This document shows, one piece after another, positions 52,934 through 62,779 of a stretch of DNA of 64,000 nt (its first letter is position 1; each line of letters begins with the position of its first letter). Under the pieces are notes generated by a model, which made no database searches, was not told the DNA's origin, and worked only from the letters and a program-made list of their open reading frames with translations. The stretch comes from Deltaproteobacteria bacterium (GTDB taxonomy: Bacteria; Desulfobacterota; Binatia; Binatales; Binataceae). Position numbers and translations under genes: made by a program. The stretch spans positions 47,892 to 111,891 of the forward strand of contig JAJZAI010000006.1 of NCBI GenBank assembly GCA_021799495.1, read 5' to 3'.

Positions 52934-53176
52934 ATGGACCCCGAATCAAATCGCGCTGACCGGAGTGGATGTGGAATAATCGCGAGATTGCGCGCGATTT
53001 ATTTGCGCGGTAAGGAAAGAATCGTCGCCCTGCGCCGCGCGCAGACAATGACTGAATACGGCTTGATCCTCGCGGCCATCGCCGCCGTGGTCTATGTCGC
53101 TTATCACACCATGGGCTCTAACGTGTACAGCATGGTGATATGGACGATTATAGCTGGAGATCTTTCAGGATCCTGA
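52934..53176 (+). CDS. Flp-family type IVb pilin 2, with longer leader and Ala at the -1 cleavage position
   Basis: An 80-aa Flp-like prepilin. ALRRA-QTMTEYGLILAAIA aligns with flp1, but the residue before the cleavage site is Ala instead of Gly, and the leader is ~36 residues rather than 20. The mature part would be ~44 residues, with a different, more hydrophobic C-terminus (YSMVIWTIIAGD). GGAG is 8 nt before the ATG. It may be a minor pilin, or one processed slowly. Confidence 0.85.
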   Translation: MDPESNRADRSGCGIIARLRAIYLRGKERIVALRRAQTMTEYGLILAAIAAVVYVAYHTMGSNVYSMVIWTIIAGDLSGS

Positions 53177-53370
53177 GCTATTAGGCGGACAACCATCTGG
53201 CGTATCTAGTTAGCAAGTGATAAACCGGAAAACTGTGCTCAAGCGGCAAAAGTAACGTGATCGAGAAAGCTCGCCCGAATCGTGTCCGCCGCGCGACATA
53301 TTTGGTGAGATACAAAGCCGCAGGCTGTGTGTTGGACTGGTGCTGAGAATCAAGAATTTTTGAGGTCAAG

Positions 53371-53416
53371 CGCCCTCATGCGAACGGAAATCTTTTGATG
53401 ATGAGGGCGGCGTTTT
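53371..53416 (+). terminator. Hairpin with T-tract between flp2 and tadE (terminator or attenuator)
   Basis: CGCCCTCAT (53371-53379) pairs perfectly with ATGAGGGCG (53401-53409) around a 21-nt loop, followed by gcgTTTT. It ends 14 nt before the tadE ATG, so downstream genes depend on read-through or another promoter. Confidence 0.55.
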
Positions 53417-53429
53417 GAGGGCTGAAGCA

Positions 53430-54005
53430 ATGTCCGGAAACGCAAAAATTAAAGAGCCAAAACCCGGGATCGCCATGCGGTGGCGTGGAGGGCTGGCGGA
53501 GAAATTTGGAGGCCAGGCCGCCGTCGAATTCGCTTTGGTGTTATCGGTGGCGATGATTGTGCTTTTTGTCGCAATTCAGCTCGCGCTGATTGGCGAAGCC
53601 GCTCTGTCGCTGGGCCAGATGAATTACCAGGGGGCGCGGTTTGCGGCGGTCGAAACCTGCGCAACGGGCGACGAAGTCGCCACTTATATGTATTACATCG
53701 GCTCGCCCACCGTGACGACGCCATCGAGTTGCGGCTCGGCCTTGACCATAAAAATTGCCGATTCGACCAACAATTACACGCTGACCACCTATAGCGGCGC
53801 AACCTCGGCATGTGGCGCGTCATCGCAGCCATCATATACGACGGGGGGCTGCGCGACGCCGCGCACGTTTGGAACGCAGGTGACGGTCAACGTTACTTTT
53901 GACGTGACAAAGGGTAATATCCTGTTTCTGGGGCAATCGTTCTTCGGGGTGTCGTTCCAATCGCTCCAGACGCTCAGTAGCACTGAAACAGCGATGGCCG
54001 AATGA
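53430..54005 (+). CDS. tadE: TadE-like minor pseudopilin of the Tad pilus
   Basis: A 191-aa protein. After a basic leader, FGGQAAVEFALVLSVAMIV is the TadE signature, with Gly before the predicted cleavage site and Glu5. An ~140-residue Thr/Ser-rich extracytoplasmic domain with several Cys follows (ETCATGDE, SSCGSAL, SACGASS, GGCATP), which may form disulfides. It would be processed by the prepilin peptidase. The start ATG at 53430 has GAGG about 9 nt upstream; a TTG at 53415 is less likely. Confidence 0.82.
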   Translation: MSGNAKIKEPKPGIAMRWRGGLAEKFGGQAAVEFALVLSVAMIVLFVAIQLALIGEAALSLGQMNYQGARFAAVETCATGDEVATYMYYIGSPTVTTPSSCGSALTIKIADSTNNYTLTTYSGATSACGASSQPSYTTGGCATPRTFGTQVTVNVTFDVTKGNILFLGQSFFGVSFQSLQTLSSTETAMAE

Positions 54006-54070
54006 GCGGCGTGATGATTGGGCTTGGCTGAAAACGCCCGGCGTGGGAGCTGCGGTCGGAGGGGGGAAAC

Positions 54071-55213
54071 ATGAGAAGGCCTATAGTTTTCGTCTTGTTG
54101 GCTGGGTTTGCCGCGCTGGTGGCGGCAATGATGGTCTATTCGGCGCTGAAGAGGCGCGAGGCCGAAGTCAGACAGGCGATGGTCCAGTCGGTCGATGTGG
54201 TGGTCGCGGCGCACGATCTCGGCATCGGCACCAAGCTCGATCCCGGCGCGCTCAAGACTGTCAGATGGTCGCGCGATGCCATGCCTCCGGGGGCGTTTAC
54301 GACGGTCGCGCCTCTGATCGGCCAATTCACCAAGACCGGTTTCGTCGAGAACGAACCTATTGTCGCGTCGCGCCTCTTCAGCGGCGTGAAAAACGCTGGT
54401 GTGCTTCCGCTTTTGATTCCGATGGGGATGCGGGCGATTTCGGTGCCGGTTGACGAGGTCAGCGATATAGCCGGCTTCGTCTTGCCGAACACGCACGTCG
54501 ATGTGCTCGTTTCGGTCGCCAACGGTTCCGAGCAACTCTCGAAGATCGTGCTTCAGGATGTTCAGGTTCTGGCGATCGCGCAGGAAATCGAGAACGTCAA
54601 CGACAAGCCGAAACCGGTGCGCGTGGTGACGATGCTGGTTTCGCCGGATCAAGCCGAACGGCTGACGCTTGCAAGCCATGAAGGCGCCCTCAGGCTCGCA
54701 ATGCGCAACTACCAGGACAACAAGACGGTAATGACGGGCGGAATCAATACCGCGCAACTTCTCGGCGCGGCGCCTGCAGCGTCTCCGGTTACGCCGGCCC
54801 AACATCTCGTTTTGTACAGCCGGCCGCGGCCCAAACCGAAGCCGGTTACGGTTGAGGTGCTGCGCAATGGCACTTCAAGCGAATCGGTATCTTTCATCAA
54901 GACGCACGGCGGCTCGTCCGGTTCGACCGGCGCGCAAGCGGCTCCGGGCGGCGACTCGTCGGCGATCGATGCGCACGACAAGGCCGCGTTCAATGAAACG
55001 GGCGATGAATTTTCGAGCAAGCCTGACGACAGTATTGCAGCCGCGCCGGCGATGGCGCCGGCAGGTCGCAATACAACCGATCTTGGCATGGTCGGAACGA
55101 GCGAACCGGTCATGATTGGTTCGCCGGGGGCGGGCGGCGCCGCGCCGAGCGCGCCGTCCAGCGCGTCCGCGGGTTATACGGGTCCGCACTCGAAAACGAT
55201 TGATGTTCCGTGA
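54071..55213 (+). CDS. cpaB: Flp pilus assembly protein CpaB/RcpC
   Basis: A 380-aa protein with an N-terminal TM/signal segment (PIVFVLLAGFAALVAAMM) and an SAF domain (SVDVVVAAHDLGIGTKLDP). RAISVPVDEVSDIAGFVLPNTHVDVLV is recognisable over its length as the CpaB core. The last ~130 residues are Pro/Ala/Ser-rich and low complexity, probably periplasmic. RcpC/CpaB is needed for pilus biogenesis with the secretin. A GGAGGGGGG Shine-Dalgarno is present. Confidence 0.9.
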   Translation: MRRPIVFVLLAGFAALVAAMMVYSALKRREAEVRQAMVQSVDVVVAAHDLGIGTKLDPGALKTVRWSRDAMPPGAFTTVAPLIGQFTKTGFVENEPIVASRLFSGVKNAGVLPLLIPMGMRAISVPVDEVSDIAGFVLPNTHVDVLVSVANGSEQLSKIVLQDVQVLAIAQEIENVNDKPKPVRVVTMLVSPDQAERLTLASHEGALRLAMRNYQDNKTVMTGGINTAQLLGAAPAASPVTPAQHLVLYSRPRPKPKPVTVEVLRNGTSSESVSFIKTHGGSSGSTGAQAAPGGDSSAIDAHDKAAFNETGDEFSSKPDDSIAAAPAMAPAGRNTTDLGMVGTSEPVMIGSPGAGGAAPSAPSSASAGYTGPHSKTIDVP

Positions 55214-55235
55214 CGCAGGGGCGAGGGGGGTGGAG

Positions 55236-57224
55236 ATGAACGCTTTCAAAGATCATTTTGGTGGGCGGTTCCTTCTTGGGGCCGGCTTGGCGATAGGCCT
55301 GTTTTTGAGTGTCGCGGCGGCCGCTTCGGCCGCGACTGACGGTTCTTCGGGCGAAGTGCCCCTGGCGCTGAAATCCGGCGAGAGTTTTGTAATCAAGGGC
55401 TTGAAACCCGATTCCACGCCCGCCGTCCACGTCGAAGAGAATCCGGGCGCGTTGCTGGTTCATTCGACCGAACCCGGCGAGCTGGTTTTGACCGGCGCCG
55501 AATCCGGCGAATGGAAAGTCGATGTAGAGACGGCGGCGGGCAAAAAGGTGACCTACGATGTCGCCGTCAACTCCGCGCCGGACGCGGAAGCCGGATCGCT
55601 AAAAGACGCCACTGCCGCAACCTCCGCGACCGAAGCCGGCGCGGCGGCCGGCGCGGTCAAGCCTGCGGCGAAGGCGTCGCTCGATCCTGGCAGCGGTCCC
55701 GTCGCCGCGGGTGAGATTCCGGTCTCCGAAGGTTTCGTGGGTTCGACAAGTCCGGCGGTTGGCGGTTCTTCTGCCGAGCCGGTCTTGGCGTCGAGCGCGG
55801 GCGGCGCAACGCTTCCGCCCGTGTCCGCAACATCGGCTCCGGCGGCTCCGCCGCCAGACGCGAGTCCTGTCGTCGCGGCGGCGAGCGGAGCGGCTTTGCC
55901 GCCGGTGTCGGGCACGCCGTCCCCGACTTATACCCACGACAGCATGGGCAGCGGATCGTTGATGCCGAGTCAATCGATTCCAACGACGCCGATGCAGGGT
56001 CCCTTGCAGAATTTCAAATCTAATCCGCTGGTTCAGCCGCACAGCGACGCGGTGACCGGCGGGACGCATTTTCTTTCCGACGACGTCGTCGAGCTTGCCT
56101 CAGGGTCGTCGCGGATTTACGATTTTCCCCGGCGTATTCGGCGGATTTCGATCGCTGACACCGAGGTCGCCGATATCCAGGTAATCAACCCCTATCAGAT
56201 TAATTTGATCGGCCACAAAGAAGGCTTCACAACGCTGGCGATTTGGGACGATCGCGGCGTTTATGAGGAACGCCAGGTGCGCATCGATCGACACGGCCGT
56301 CAGCAGGTGATGCTGAACGTAATCGTCGCCGAGTTGGACCGGAGCCGGCTGGAAGGCGCCGGCGTCAACTGGTCTTTCGCGTTGCCGAACTACAACGTTT
56401 CGCTAGTTGGACTGGGCGGCAATGTGGCGACTCAATACACCGCAAGCTCCGCGCTGACGCCGCCCGAGATCTTCGGCGCAGGATTGCCGAACTCGGTGCT
56501 GGTCAACACCACGGCCGCGGGAACGTTGCCGCCGCAAGGCACATTGATTCCGCTACTGCTCTCGCCCAACGTTAACTATGGTTTGGCGGCGGGCAATAAC
56601 AATGTGCAGACCCAGACTTTCTTCGAGGCGCTGGAACAGCACAATCTCGCAAAGATACTCGCCGAGCCGCATCTGCTGGCCAATTCCGGCGAACAGGCGG
56701 AATTCCTCTCGGGCGGCGAGATTCCGATCGTGATTTCACAGGCGCTGAACACTTCGATCGTTTTCAAACAGTTCGGCACCTCGGTAATCTTTGTGCCTAC
56801 GGTGATCGGTTCGAGTGATATAGGTTTGGAGGTGAAGCCCGAAGTTTCGCAGCCCGACTACGCTCATGGCGTCAATCTTTTCGGATTCACGGTACCCGCG
56901 TTCGTGACCAGAAAGGCGGATACTTACGTGCGTCTGAAGGACAATCAGACCCTGATAATCGCCGGTCTGCTGCTCCGCACCAAAACTTCGGAGGTCACGA
57001 AAACCCCTTATTTGGGCGACATTCCGTATCTGGGTATGCTCTTCAAAAGCACTTCTTATCAGGAGTCGATGACGGACCTGGTGATGAGCGTGACGCCGCA
57101 AATCGTCGGACCGCTGCCGAACTACGGACAGGTGGCGCTGCCGACCAATCGCGGACCGCTGTCGCCATCGGAAATACGTACGCAGTCAGTTTATCCGGTC
57201 GATGCGAGCCGACCGCGCTTTTAA
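55236..57224 (+). CDS. cpaC: Outer-membrane secretin of the Tad system (CpaC/RcpA)
   Basis: A 662-aa protein with a signal peptide (FLLGAGLAIGLFLSVAAAAS), a first beta domain, and an Ala/Pro/Ser-rich linker (~residues 110-260) longer than usual. The pilus-secretin N-domain (DDVVELASGSSRIYDFPR; YQINLIGHKEGFTTLAIWD) and the secretin core (AKILAEPHLLANSGEQAEFL; GGEIPIV; TYVRLKDNQTLIIAGLL; PYLGDIPYLGMLF) follow. It forms the pilus exit channel. The start at 55236 follows a GA-rich Shine-Dalgarno. Confidence 0.92.
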   Translation: MNAFKDHFGGRFLLGAGLAIGLFLSVAAAASAATDGSSGEVPLALKSGESFVIKGLKPDSTPAVHVEENPGALLVHSTEPGELVLTGAESGEWKVDVETAAGKKVTYDVAVNSAPDAEAGSLKDATAATSATEAGAAAGAVKPAAKASLDPGSGPVAAGEIPVSEGFVGSTSPAVGGSSAEPVLASSAGGATLPPVSATSAPAAPPPDASPVVAAASGAALPPVSGTPSPTYTHDSMGSGSLMPSQSIPTTPMQGPLQNFKSNPLVQPHSDAVTGGTHFLSDDVVELASGSSRIYDFPRRIRRISIADTEVADIQVINPYQINLIGHKEGFTTLAIWDDRGVYEERQVRIDRHGRQQVMLNVIVAELDRSRLEGAGVNWSFALPNYNVSLVGLGGNVATQYTASSALTPPEIFGAGLPNSVLVNTTAAGTLPPQGTLIPLLLSPNVNYGLAAGNNNVQTQTFFEALEQHNLAKILAEPHLLANSGEQAEFLSGGEIPIVISQALNTSIVFKQFGTSVIFVPTVIGSSDIGLEVKPEVSQPDYAHGVNLFGFTVPAFVTRKADTYVRLKDNQTLIIAGLLLRTKTSEVTKTPYLGDIPYLGMLFKSTSYQESMTDLVMSVTPQIVGPLPNYGQVALPTNRGPLSPSEIRTQSVYPVDASRPRF

Positions 57225-57256
57225 TCAGGTGCGAGGCCGGATGTGGGGGCCTATAG

Positions 57257-58480
57257 GTGTCAGTGTTAGGCGCAAAAAACGACGCTAAACATGGCGCGCT
57301 CAGGGTGCTGCTTATTGGCGAGATCGAGGAACGCCGCACGGAGGTGCGGCTGGCCCTCGCCGCCCTGGGCGACCCGCCGCTCGATATAAGCGAGTCGGCT
57401 CCCAGCGGCAACGGTTCAAACGGCGGACCGCCGTTTGACGTGGTGATGATTCTGTTCGACGGCGCCAGCGAGGAAGTTGCGCTGAACCTGATGCAGGCGC
57501 AATCCGAGACGCCGAACCGGCCGGTGCTGTTCGCTTTGGCGCAGGAGCGATCGCCGGTCCTGATGCGCCGGATTCTGCGCGCCGGCGCCGACGAACTGCT
57601 CTTTCTGCCGCTCGACCCTGGCGACGCCACGCGCGCGCTGCTCAAAATCAGCGAGACCCGCCGCCGCGCCGAGCGCGAAACCGGCGGCGTGATCATCTCG
57701 ATGGTGAGCACGGTGGGCGGCGTCGGCGTAACCAGCCTCGTGGCCAATCTGGCGCTGGCCTTCCGCTATACGCTCAACAAACGCGTGGCGACCGTCGATC
57801 TCGATTTGCAGACCGGCGGCCTGGCCGTTTTTCTGAATCTTGAGCCCGAGCGCACGATCATGCAGTTGGCGGAATCGGATCGCCGGCTGGACTCAATTCA
57901 GCTTGAGAGCGCTCTGACCAAGCATCCTTCCGGAGTTTATCTTCTGGCCGCGCCCAAGCGCATCGAGGACAGCGAGTTGGTGTCGGACCGCACGGTCGGA
58001 GCGGCGCTGGAGTTGATGCGGCAGTTGTTCGATTTCGTGGTGGTTGACTGCGGCGGTTACATCGACGAAAACGCGGTGGCGGCATGGGAGCGTTCGGACC
58101 ATCTTTTTTACCTGCTCGACCAATCGATCGCGGCCGCGCGGTGCGCGTGGCGGTTTATCGATTTGTTCGCCCGGCTGGGCCTTTCCGGAATCGAGCCGAA
58201 TTTCCTCCTGAGCCGCTATCAGCCGCATCATCCAATCAGCGAAGAACAGATTACGCATACGCTCGCGCGTCCGATCTTCGCGAAGATTCCGCGCGACGAA
58301 AAAGTGCTCGAGCGCGCGCAACTGCGGGCCACGGACTTGTGGCAGGTCGGGCAAGGATCGGTCCTGGCGCGATCGATCGAGGACCTGGGGCGGCGGCTTG
58401 CGAGCGGCAACGAAGTCACGGAGGAATCCGCCGGCGGACTGATGTCGCGCCTGATATCGGCGTTCGGCGGACGCTCCTGA
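57257..58480 (+). CDS. cpaE: CpaE/TadZ-type atypical ParA/MinD-like ATPase
   Basis: A 407-aa protein. The N-terminal half is receiver-like (LRVLLIGEIEERRTEVRL; LRAGADELLFLPLDPG), and the C-terminal half is ParA-like (VISMVSTVGGVGVTSLVANL). The P-loop lacks the signature Lys and the Gly-Lys-Thr end (GGVGVTS), as in other TadZ proteins. VATVDLDLQTGGLAVFL and FVVVDCGGYIDE are Walker B-type elements. It probably positions the pilus machine at the pole. GTG start at 57257. Confidence 0.88.
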   Translation: MSVLGAKNDAKHGALRVLLIGEIEERRTEVRLALAALGDPPLDISESAPSGNGSNGGPPFDVVMILFDGASEEVALNLMQAQSETPNRPVLFALAQERSPVLMRRILRAGADELLFLPLDPGDATRALLKISETRRRAERETGGVIISMVSTVGGVGVTSLVANLALAFRYTLNKRVATVDLDLQTGGLAVFLNLEPERTIMQLAESDRRLDSIQLESALTKHPSGVYLLAAPKRIEDSELVSDRTVGAALELMRQLFDFVVVDCGGYIDENAVAAWERSDHLFYLLDQSIAAARCAWRFIDLFARLGLSGIEPNFLLSRYQPHHPISEEQITHTLARPIFAKIPRDEKVLERAQLRATDLWQVGQGSVLARSIEDLGRRLASGNEVTEESAGGLMSRLISAFGGRS

Positions 58481-58490
58481 GGTTTAACCG

Positions 58491-59858
58491 ATGAAATTGG
58501 TCGAACGGATCACCTCCCAGACCGCGCAAGCCGCGGCCCAGACGCCGGTGCGCACTTCGCTGATGGGCAACACCCAGCGCAAGCAGCGCGAGACGATGGC
58601 CGACGGGTTCCAGCAACTCAAGCTCGCCGTGCACAACCGGCTCTTCGAGACGCTTGACGTGTCCCGTCTGGAAAGCCTCGAACAGAACATGGCGTCCACC
58701 AAGGTGACGCAGGCGATCACCGATATCCTGAACGAAGAGGGCCGCCTGCTGACCGACGCCGATCGCGCCCGCCTGGTCGAGGAAATCAAGAATGAACTCC
58801 TCGGGCTGGGACCGCTGGAGCCGCTTCTGTGGGACGACGACGTAAGCGATATTCTCGTCAACGGGCCGAATCAGGTTTATGTCGAGCGTCAAGGCAAGCT
58901 CTACCTGACCGACGTCCGCTTCAACGACGATCAGCATCTGATGTTGATCATCGACCGGATCGTTTCACAGGTCGGCCGCCGCGTCGATGAGGCGTCGCCG
59001 ATGGTGGACGCGCGCCTGGCTGACGGCTCGCGCATCAATGCGATCATCCCGCCGCTCGCGCTCGACGGGCCGTCGCTCTCGATTCGGCGCTTCGGCAAGA
59101 AGCGCTACACGATCGACGATTTGATCGACAAGGAGACGCTCACGGCCGACGCGGTCGAATTCCTGCAGGCGATCGTCAAGGCCCGGCTGAATGTTCTGGT
59201 CTGCGGCGGCACCGGATCGGGCAAAACGACCATGCTGAATTGCATGTCGGCGTTCATCCCGGTGGACGAGCGAATCGTGACGATCGAGGACTCGGCCGAA
59301 CTGGTTTTGCAGCAGCCGCATGTCGTCCGGCTGGAAACGCGCCCGTCCAACGTCGAGGGCAAGGGCGAAGTGACGCAGCGCGAGCTGGTCAAAAACTGCC
59401 TGCGCATGCGGCCCGACCGGATCATCGTCGGCGAAGTCCGCGGCGGCGAGGTGTTCGACATGCTGCAAGCGATGTCGACCGGCCACGACGGCTCGATCGC
59501 GACGGTCCACGCGAACACGCCGCGCGACGCGATCCAGCGCCTCGAAATGATGATGCTGTTGTCGGGAGCGTCGATACCGCAGCGCGCGATGCGCCAGCAG
59601 ATAGCGTCGGCGCTCAACATGGTCGTGCACGTGTCGCGTCTTTCCGACGGCTCGCGCAAAGTCATGAAAATCGCGGAAATCACCGGAATGGAAGGCGAAG
59701 TCGTGATGATGCAGGACCTGTTCGAATTCAAGCGGACCGGAATCGGCCAGGGCGGCAAGGTGCTCGGCGCGTTTCGCCATACTGGCATTCGCTCGATGTA
59801 CACTGACCGTGTCGCGGCGGCCGGATATCGAATCGATACGCAGCCGGCCATGAGGTAG
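58491..59858 (+). CDS. cpaF: Tad secretion ATPase CpaF/TadA
   Basis: Hexameric cytoplasmic motor that powers pilus assembly, 455 aa. An N-terminal linker region leads into [18 protein letters not shown]. Walker A is [13 protein letters not shown], the Asp box is VTIEDSAEL, Walker [15 protein letters not shown], and the His box [15 protein letters not shown]. All motor motifs are intact. It starts 10 nt after the cpaE stop. Confidence 0.95.
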   Translation: MKLVERITSQTAQAAAQTPVRTSLMGNTQRKQRETMADGFQQLKLAVHNRLFETLDVSRLESLEQNMASTKVTQAITDILNEEGRLLTDADRARLVEEIKNELLGLGPLEPLLWDDDVSDILVNGPNQVYVERQGKLYLTDVRFNDDQHLMLIIDRIVSQVGRRVDEASPMVDARLADGSRINAIIPPLALDGPSLSIRRFGKKRYTIDDLIDKETLTADAVEFLQAIVKARLNVLVCGGTGSGKTTMLNCMSAFIPVDERIVTIEDSAELVLQQPHVVRLETRPSNVEGKGEVTQRELVKNCLRMRPDRIIVGEVRGGEVFDMLQAMSTGHDGSIATVHANTPRDAIQRLEMMMLLSGASIPQRAMRQQIASALNMVVHVSRLSDGSRKVMKIAEITGMEGEVVMMQDLFEFKRTGIGQGGKVLGAFRHTGIRSMYTDRVAAAGYRIDTQPAMR

Positions 59859-59862
59859 GACG

Positions 59863-60813
59863 ATGGATATCTTCGTCACGACCGGAGTGTTCGCGCTGGT
59901 CTTCATCGGCGCCCTGGTGCTGCTGACGACCCGCAGCGGCGACGCCGAACAAAAGCAGAATTTGCTGCGCCGGATGGCGCGTCCGGACGACGAGCTGGAC
60001 GTTGATATCATCCGCAGGCAGCGTCCGCGCGATCATACCGAGTTGTTGGCGGTGCTCGCGCGGCTCAATCTGCTGCGGCGGCTCGAAGAGAACATGTGGC
60101 AGGCCGGCATCTACATGCGGTTGTCCGAGATGCTGTTGATTGTCCTGCTCATGATGCTAGCCGGATTGTTCCTGGGGCAGGCGATCTGGCATGACACGCT
60201 GTTCGCTTTCGGCTGCGGCGTCGGACTGGCCACGCTTCCTATTATCTATATTCGATTCCGGCGCGGCAGACGCATGCGCGCCTTTGGCCAGCAGCTTCCA
60301 TACGCGCTGGATCTGATGAAATCCTCGCTCGAAGCCGGGCATTCGCTCAACCGCGGGCTTCAGGTCGTCGTGCAGGAATTCAGCGATCCGTTGGGCAGCG
60401 AATTCCGCACCGTGCTCGAACAGACCCGTATCGGTCTGCCGCTCCCGCGCGCCCTCGAGGACATGCTGAAGCGCGTGCCCGAGGACGATCTGCGGCTTCT
60501 GGTGGTTGCGGTCAAAGTGCAGAATGAAGTTGGTTCGAGCCTTGCGGCGATTATCGGCCGGCTCGCTGAAATAGTCCGTACGCGCCAGCGGCTGAGGCTG
60601 CAGGTGAAAGCGCTGACCGCGCAATCCCGGATGGGCGGAATGATCGTCGGTCTCCTGCCGATCGTGGTGCTTTTCGGATTCAGCCTGGTGAATCCCGACT
60701 ATGCGCGGATGCTCTTCAAAGATCCGGTGGGCCTCAAAATCCTGAAGACGGCGATTGTTTTCGACGCATTGGCTTTCATTACGATTCGCCGATTGCTCAA
60801 GGTGAAATACTAG
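59863..60813 (+). CDS. tadB: Inner-membrane platform protein TadB (T2SSF family)
   Basis: A 316-aa protein with N-terminal TM segments (VFALVFIGALVLLTT; MLLIVLLMMLAGLFLG) and the GspF/T2SSF domain (LPYALDLMKSSLEAGHSLNR; VPEDDLRLLVVAVKVQNEVG) followed by C-terminal TM helices. With TadC it forms the inner-membrane base on which CpaF acts. It starts 4 nt after the cpaF stop. Confidence 0.93.
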   Translation: MDIFVTTGVFALVFIGALVLLTTRSGDAEQKQNLLRRMARPDDELDVDIIRRQRPRDHTELLAVLARLNLLRRLEENMWQAGIYMRLSEMLLIVLLMMLAGLFLGQAIWHDTLFAFGCGVGLATLPIIYIRFRRGRRMRAFGQQLPYALDLMKSSLEAGHSLNRGLQVVVQEFSDPLGSEFRTVLEQTRIGLPLPRALEDMLKRVPEDDLRLLVVAVKVQNEVGSSLAAIIGRLAEIVRTRQRLRLQVKALTAQSRMGGMIVGLLPIVVLFGFSLVNPDYARMLFKDPVGLKILKTAIVFDALAFITIRRLLKVKY

Positions 60814-60836
60814 GTGGGCCGGAGGGTATCCGGAAC

Positions 60837-61775
60837 ATGACATCGACCCTGTTTATCAGTATCAGCGTGTTTTGCCTGATCGGCGCCGGCGGTCTGGCGG
60901 TTTATGCCGCGCTTTACGGCGGGCATCGCGTAATTGAAGAGCGCTTCGCCGACCTGGCGGTGAAAATTCGCGCTTCGCAGGGCGTTTTCAATGACGACCA
61001 TCCGGTGGATGACAGCTTTGGCCGTTTGCTTTTCAAATGGGCCGCGGCGCGAGTGCCCGCGCCGCGCACGGACACTCCGTCTGGCGAAAAATTGAGCGAT
61101 ACGCTCACGCAAGCGGGATTTATCGGGAGCGGCGCCGCGCACGCATTTCAGGTGTTCCGCGTGATGGCTGCGGTCTCCGCCGGGTTAATCGCCGCGGCGA
61201 TCGGGATGCTGATGGGCAAAACGATCGGCGGCGTGATTTTTTATGTTCTGATCGCGGTCGGCGTCGGCGCCTATGCGCCGATGTACTATATCAGGCGGCG
61301 CGCGCGAAACCGGCAGAATGCGATCGCCGTGCAGCTTTCCGACATTCTGGACCTGCTCGTGGTATGCGTTGAAGCGGGTCTCGGCCTGTTCGAAGCGATC
61401 AAAGTGGTCGGCATGGAAAGCGAGCGGCAGAAACAGGAGATTGGACGCGAGTTGGCGTTGGTGGCCAGCGAAATCTCCGCGGGCGCGTCGCTTGGCCAGG
61501 CACTGCGCAATCTCGCGGATCGCACCGCCGTCGAAGACATCAAACCTCTCGCGGCCACGCTGATTCAGAGCGAACAGTTGGGCGCGCAAATCGCCCCAGC
61601 GCTGCGCGCGAGTTCGGACGCGCTACGTACGCGGCGCCGGCTGAGAGCCGAGGAAGCGGCGCAGAAAACCACGATTAAGATTCTCTTTCCGCTGGTTCTG
61701 TTCGTACTGCCGGCGATGTTGATGATAATCGTCGGTCCGGCGTTGATTCAGATTATCCGGACCCTTCGGCCCTGA
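60837..61775 (+). CDS. tadC: Inner-membrane platform protein TadC (T2SSF family)
   Basis: A 312-aa paralogue of TadB with the same layout: an N-terminal TM, central TM pair (AAVSAGLIAAAIGMLMG onward), T2SSF domain (LSDILDLLVVCVEAGLGLFEAI; NLADRTAVEDIKPLAATLIQ), and C-terminal TM (LVLFVLPAMLMIIVGPALI). Last recognised gene of the Tad run. A TadV/CpaA peptidase and TadD/TadG-type genes are not in the window. Confidence 0.93.
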   Translation: MTSTLFISISVFCLIGAGGLAVYAALYGGHRVIEERFADLAVKIRASQGVFNDDHPVDDSFGRLLFKWAAARVPAPRTDTPSGEKLSDTLTQAGFIGSGAAHAFQVFRVMAAVSAGLIAAAIGMLMGKTIGGVIFYVLIAVGVGAYAPMYYIRRRARNRQNAIAVQLSDILDLLVVCVEAGLGLFEAIKVVGMESERQKQEIGRELALVASEISAGASLGQALRNLADRTAVEDIKPLAATLIQSEQLGAQIAPALRASSDALRTRRRLRAEEAAQKTTIKILFPLVLFVLPAMLMIIVGPALIQIIRTLRP

Positions 61776-61813
61776 TCCGCCTCCTGAAGCCGGGTTGCGG
61801 GCCGCTCCCGGCC

Positions 61814-61927
61814 CGGCGCCGCGATTACAGCCGCCTGCGGCCGCATTCGAGTCTCGGCGCGTTGACGCTGGGCGAGTTCGCGGCGCCTAAACGGGAACCA
61901 ACCACTCCGCCTGAGCCGGAGAAATAA
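61814..61927 (+). pseudogene. C-terminal remnant of an IS3-family transposase (OrfB)
   Basis: Translation of the plus strand from 61814 gives RRRDYSRLRPHSSLGALTL followed by GEFAAPKRE and ends at a TAA at 61925. DYxxxRPHSSLGxLTPxEFA is the highly conserved end of IS3-family integrase-type transposases. Only ~37 codons remain, with no start and no DDE residues, so it is a dead fragment between tadC and tRNA-Lys. The gap from 61776 also carries a GGGCCG/CGGCCC hairpin (61799-61814). Confidence 0.75.
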
Positions 61928-62011
61928 CCGGCGGCCTCTATTTACGAGTGGCGGAGAATTGGAGTGCGGGCGCATTGCCCGCGCCGAAAATGCCAAATCT
62001 TCGAGAGGTTC

Positions 62012-62088
62012 TGGTGAGCCGTCCGGGACTCGAACCCGGGACCCTCTGATTAAAAGTCAGATGCTCTACCTGCCTGAGCTAACGGCTC
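62012..62088 (-). tRNA. tRNA-Lys (anticodon UUU)
   Basis: On the minus strand the 77-nt gene folds into a full cloverleaf: acceptor GAGCCGT/ACGGCTC, D arm GCTC..GAGC, anticodon stem TCTGA/TCAGA around loop CTTTTAA with anticodon TTT (62053-62055), and T arm CCGGG-TTCGAGT-CCCGG. The discriminator is A and the 3' CCA is encoded (62014-62012). The 3' end points towards the IS3 remnant and the Tad locus. Confidence 0.95.
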
Positions 62089-62768
<680 letters not shown>

Positions 62769-62779
62769 TGATGCTCACC

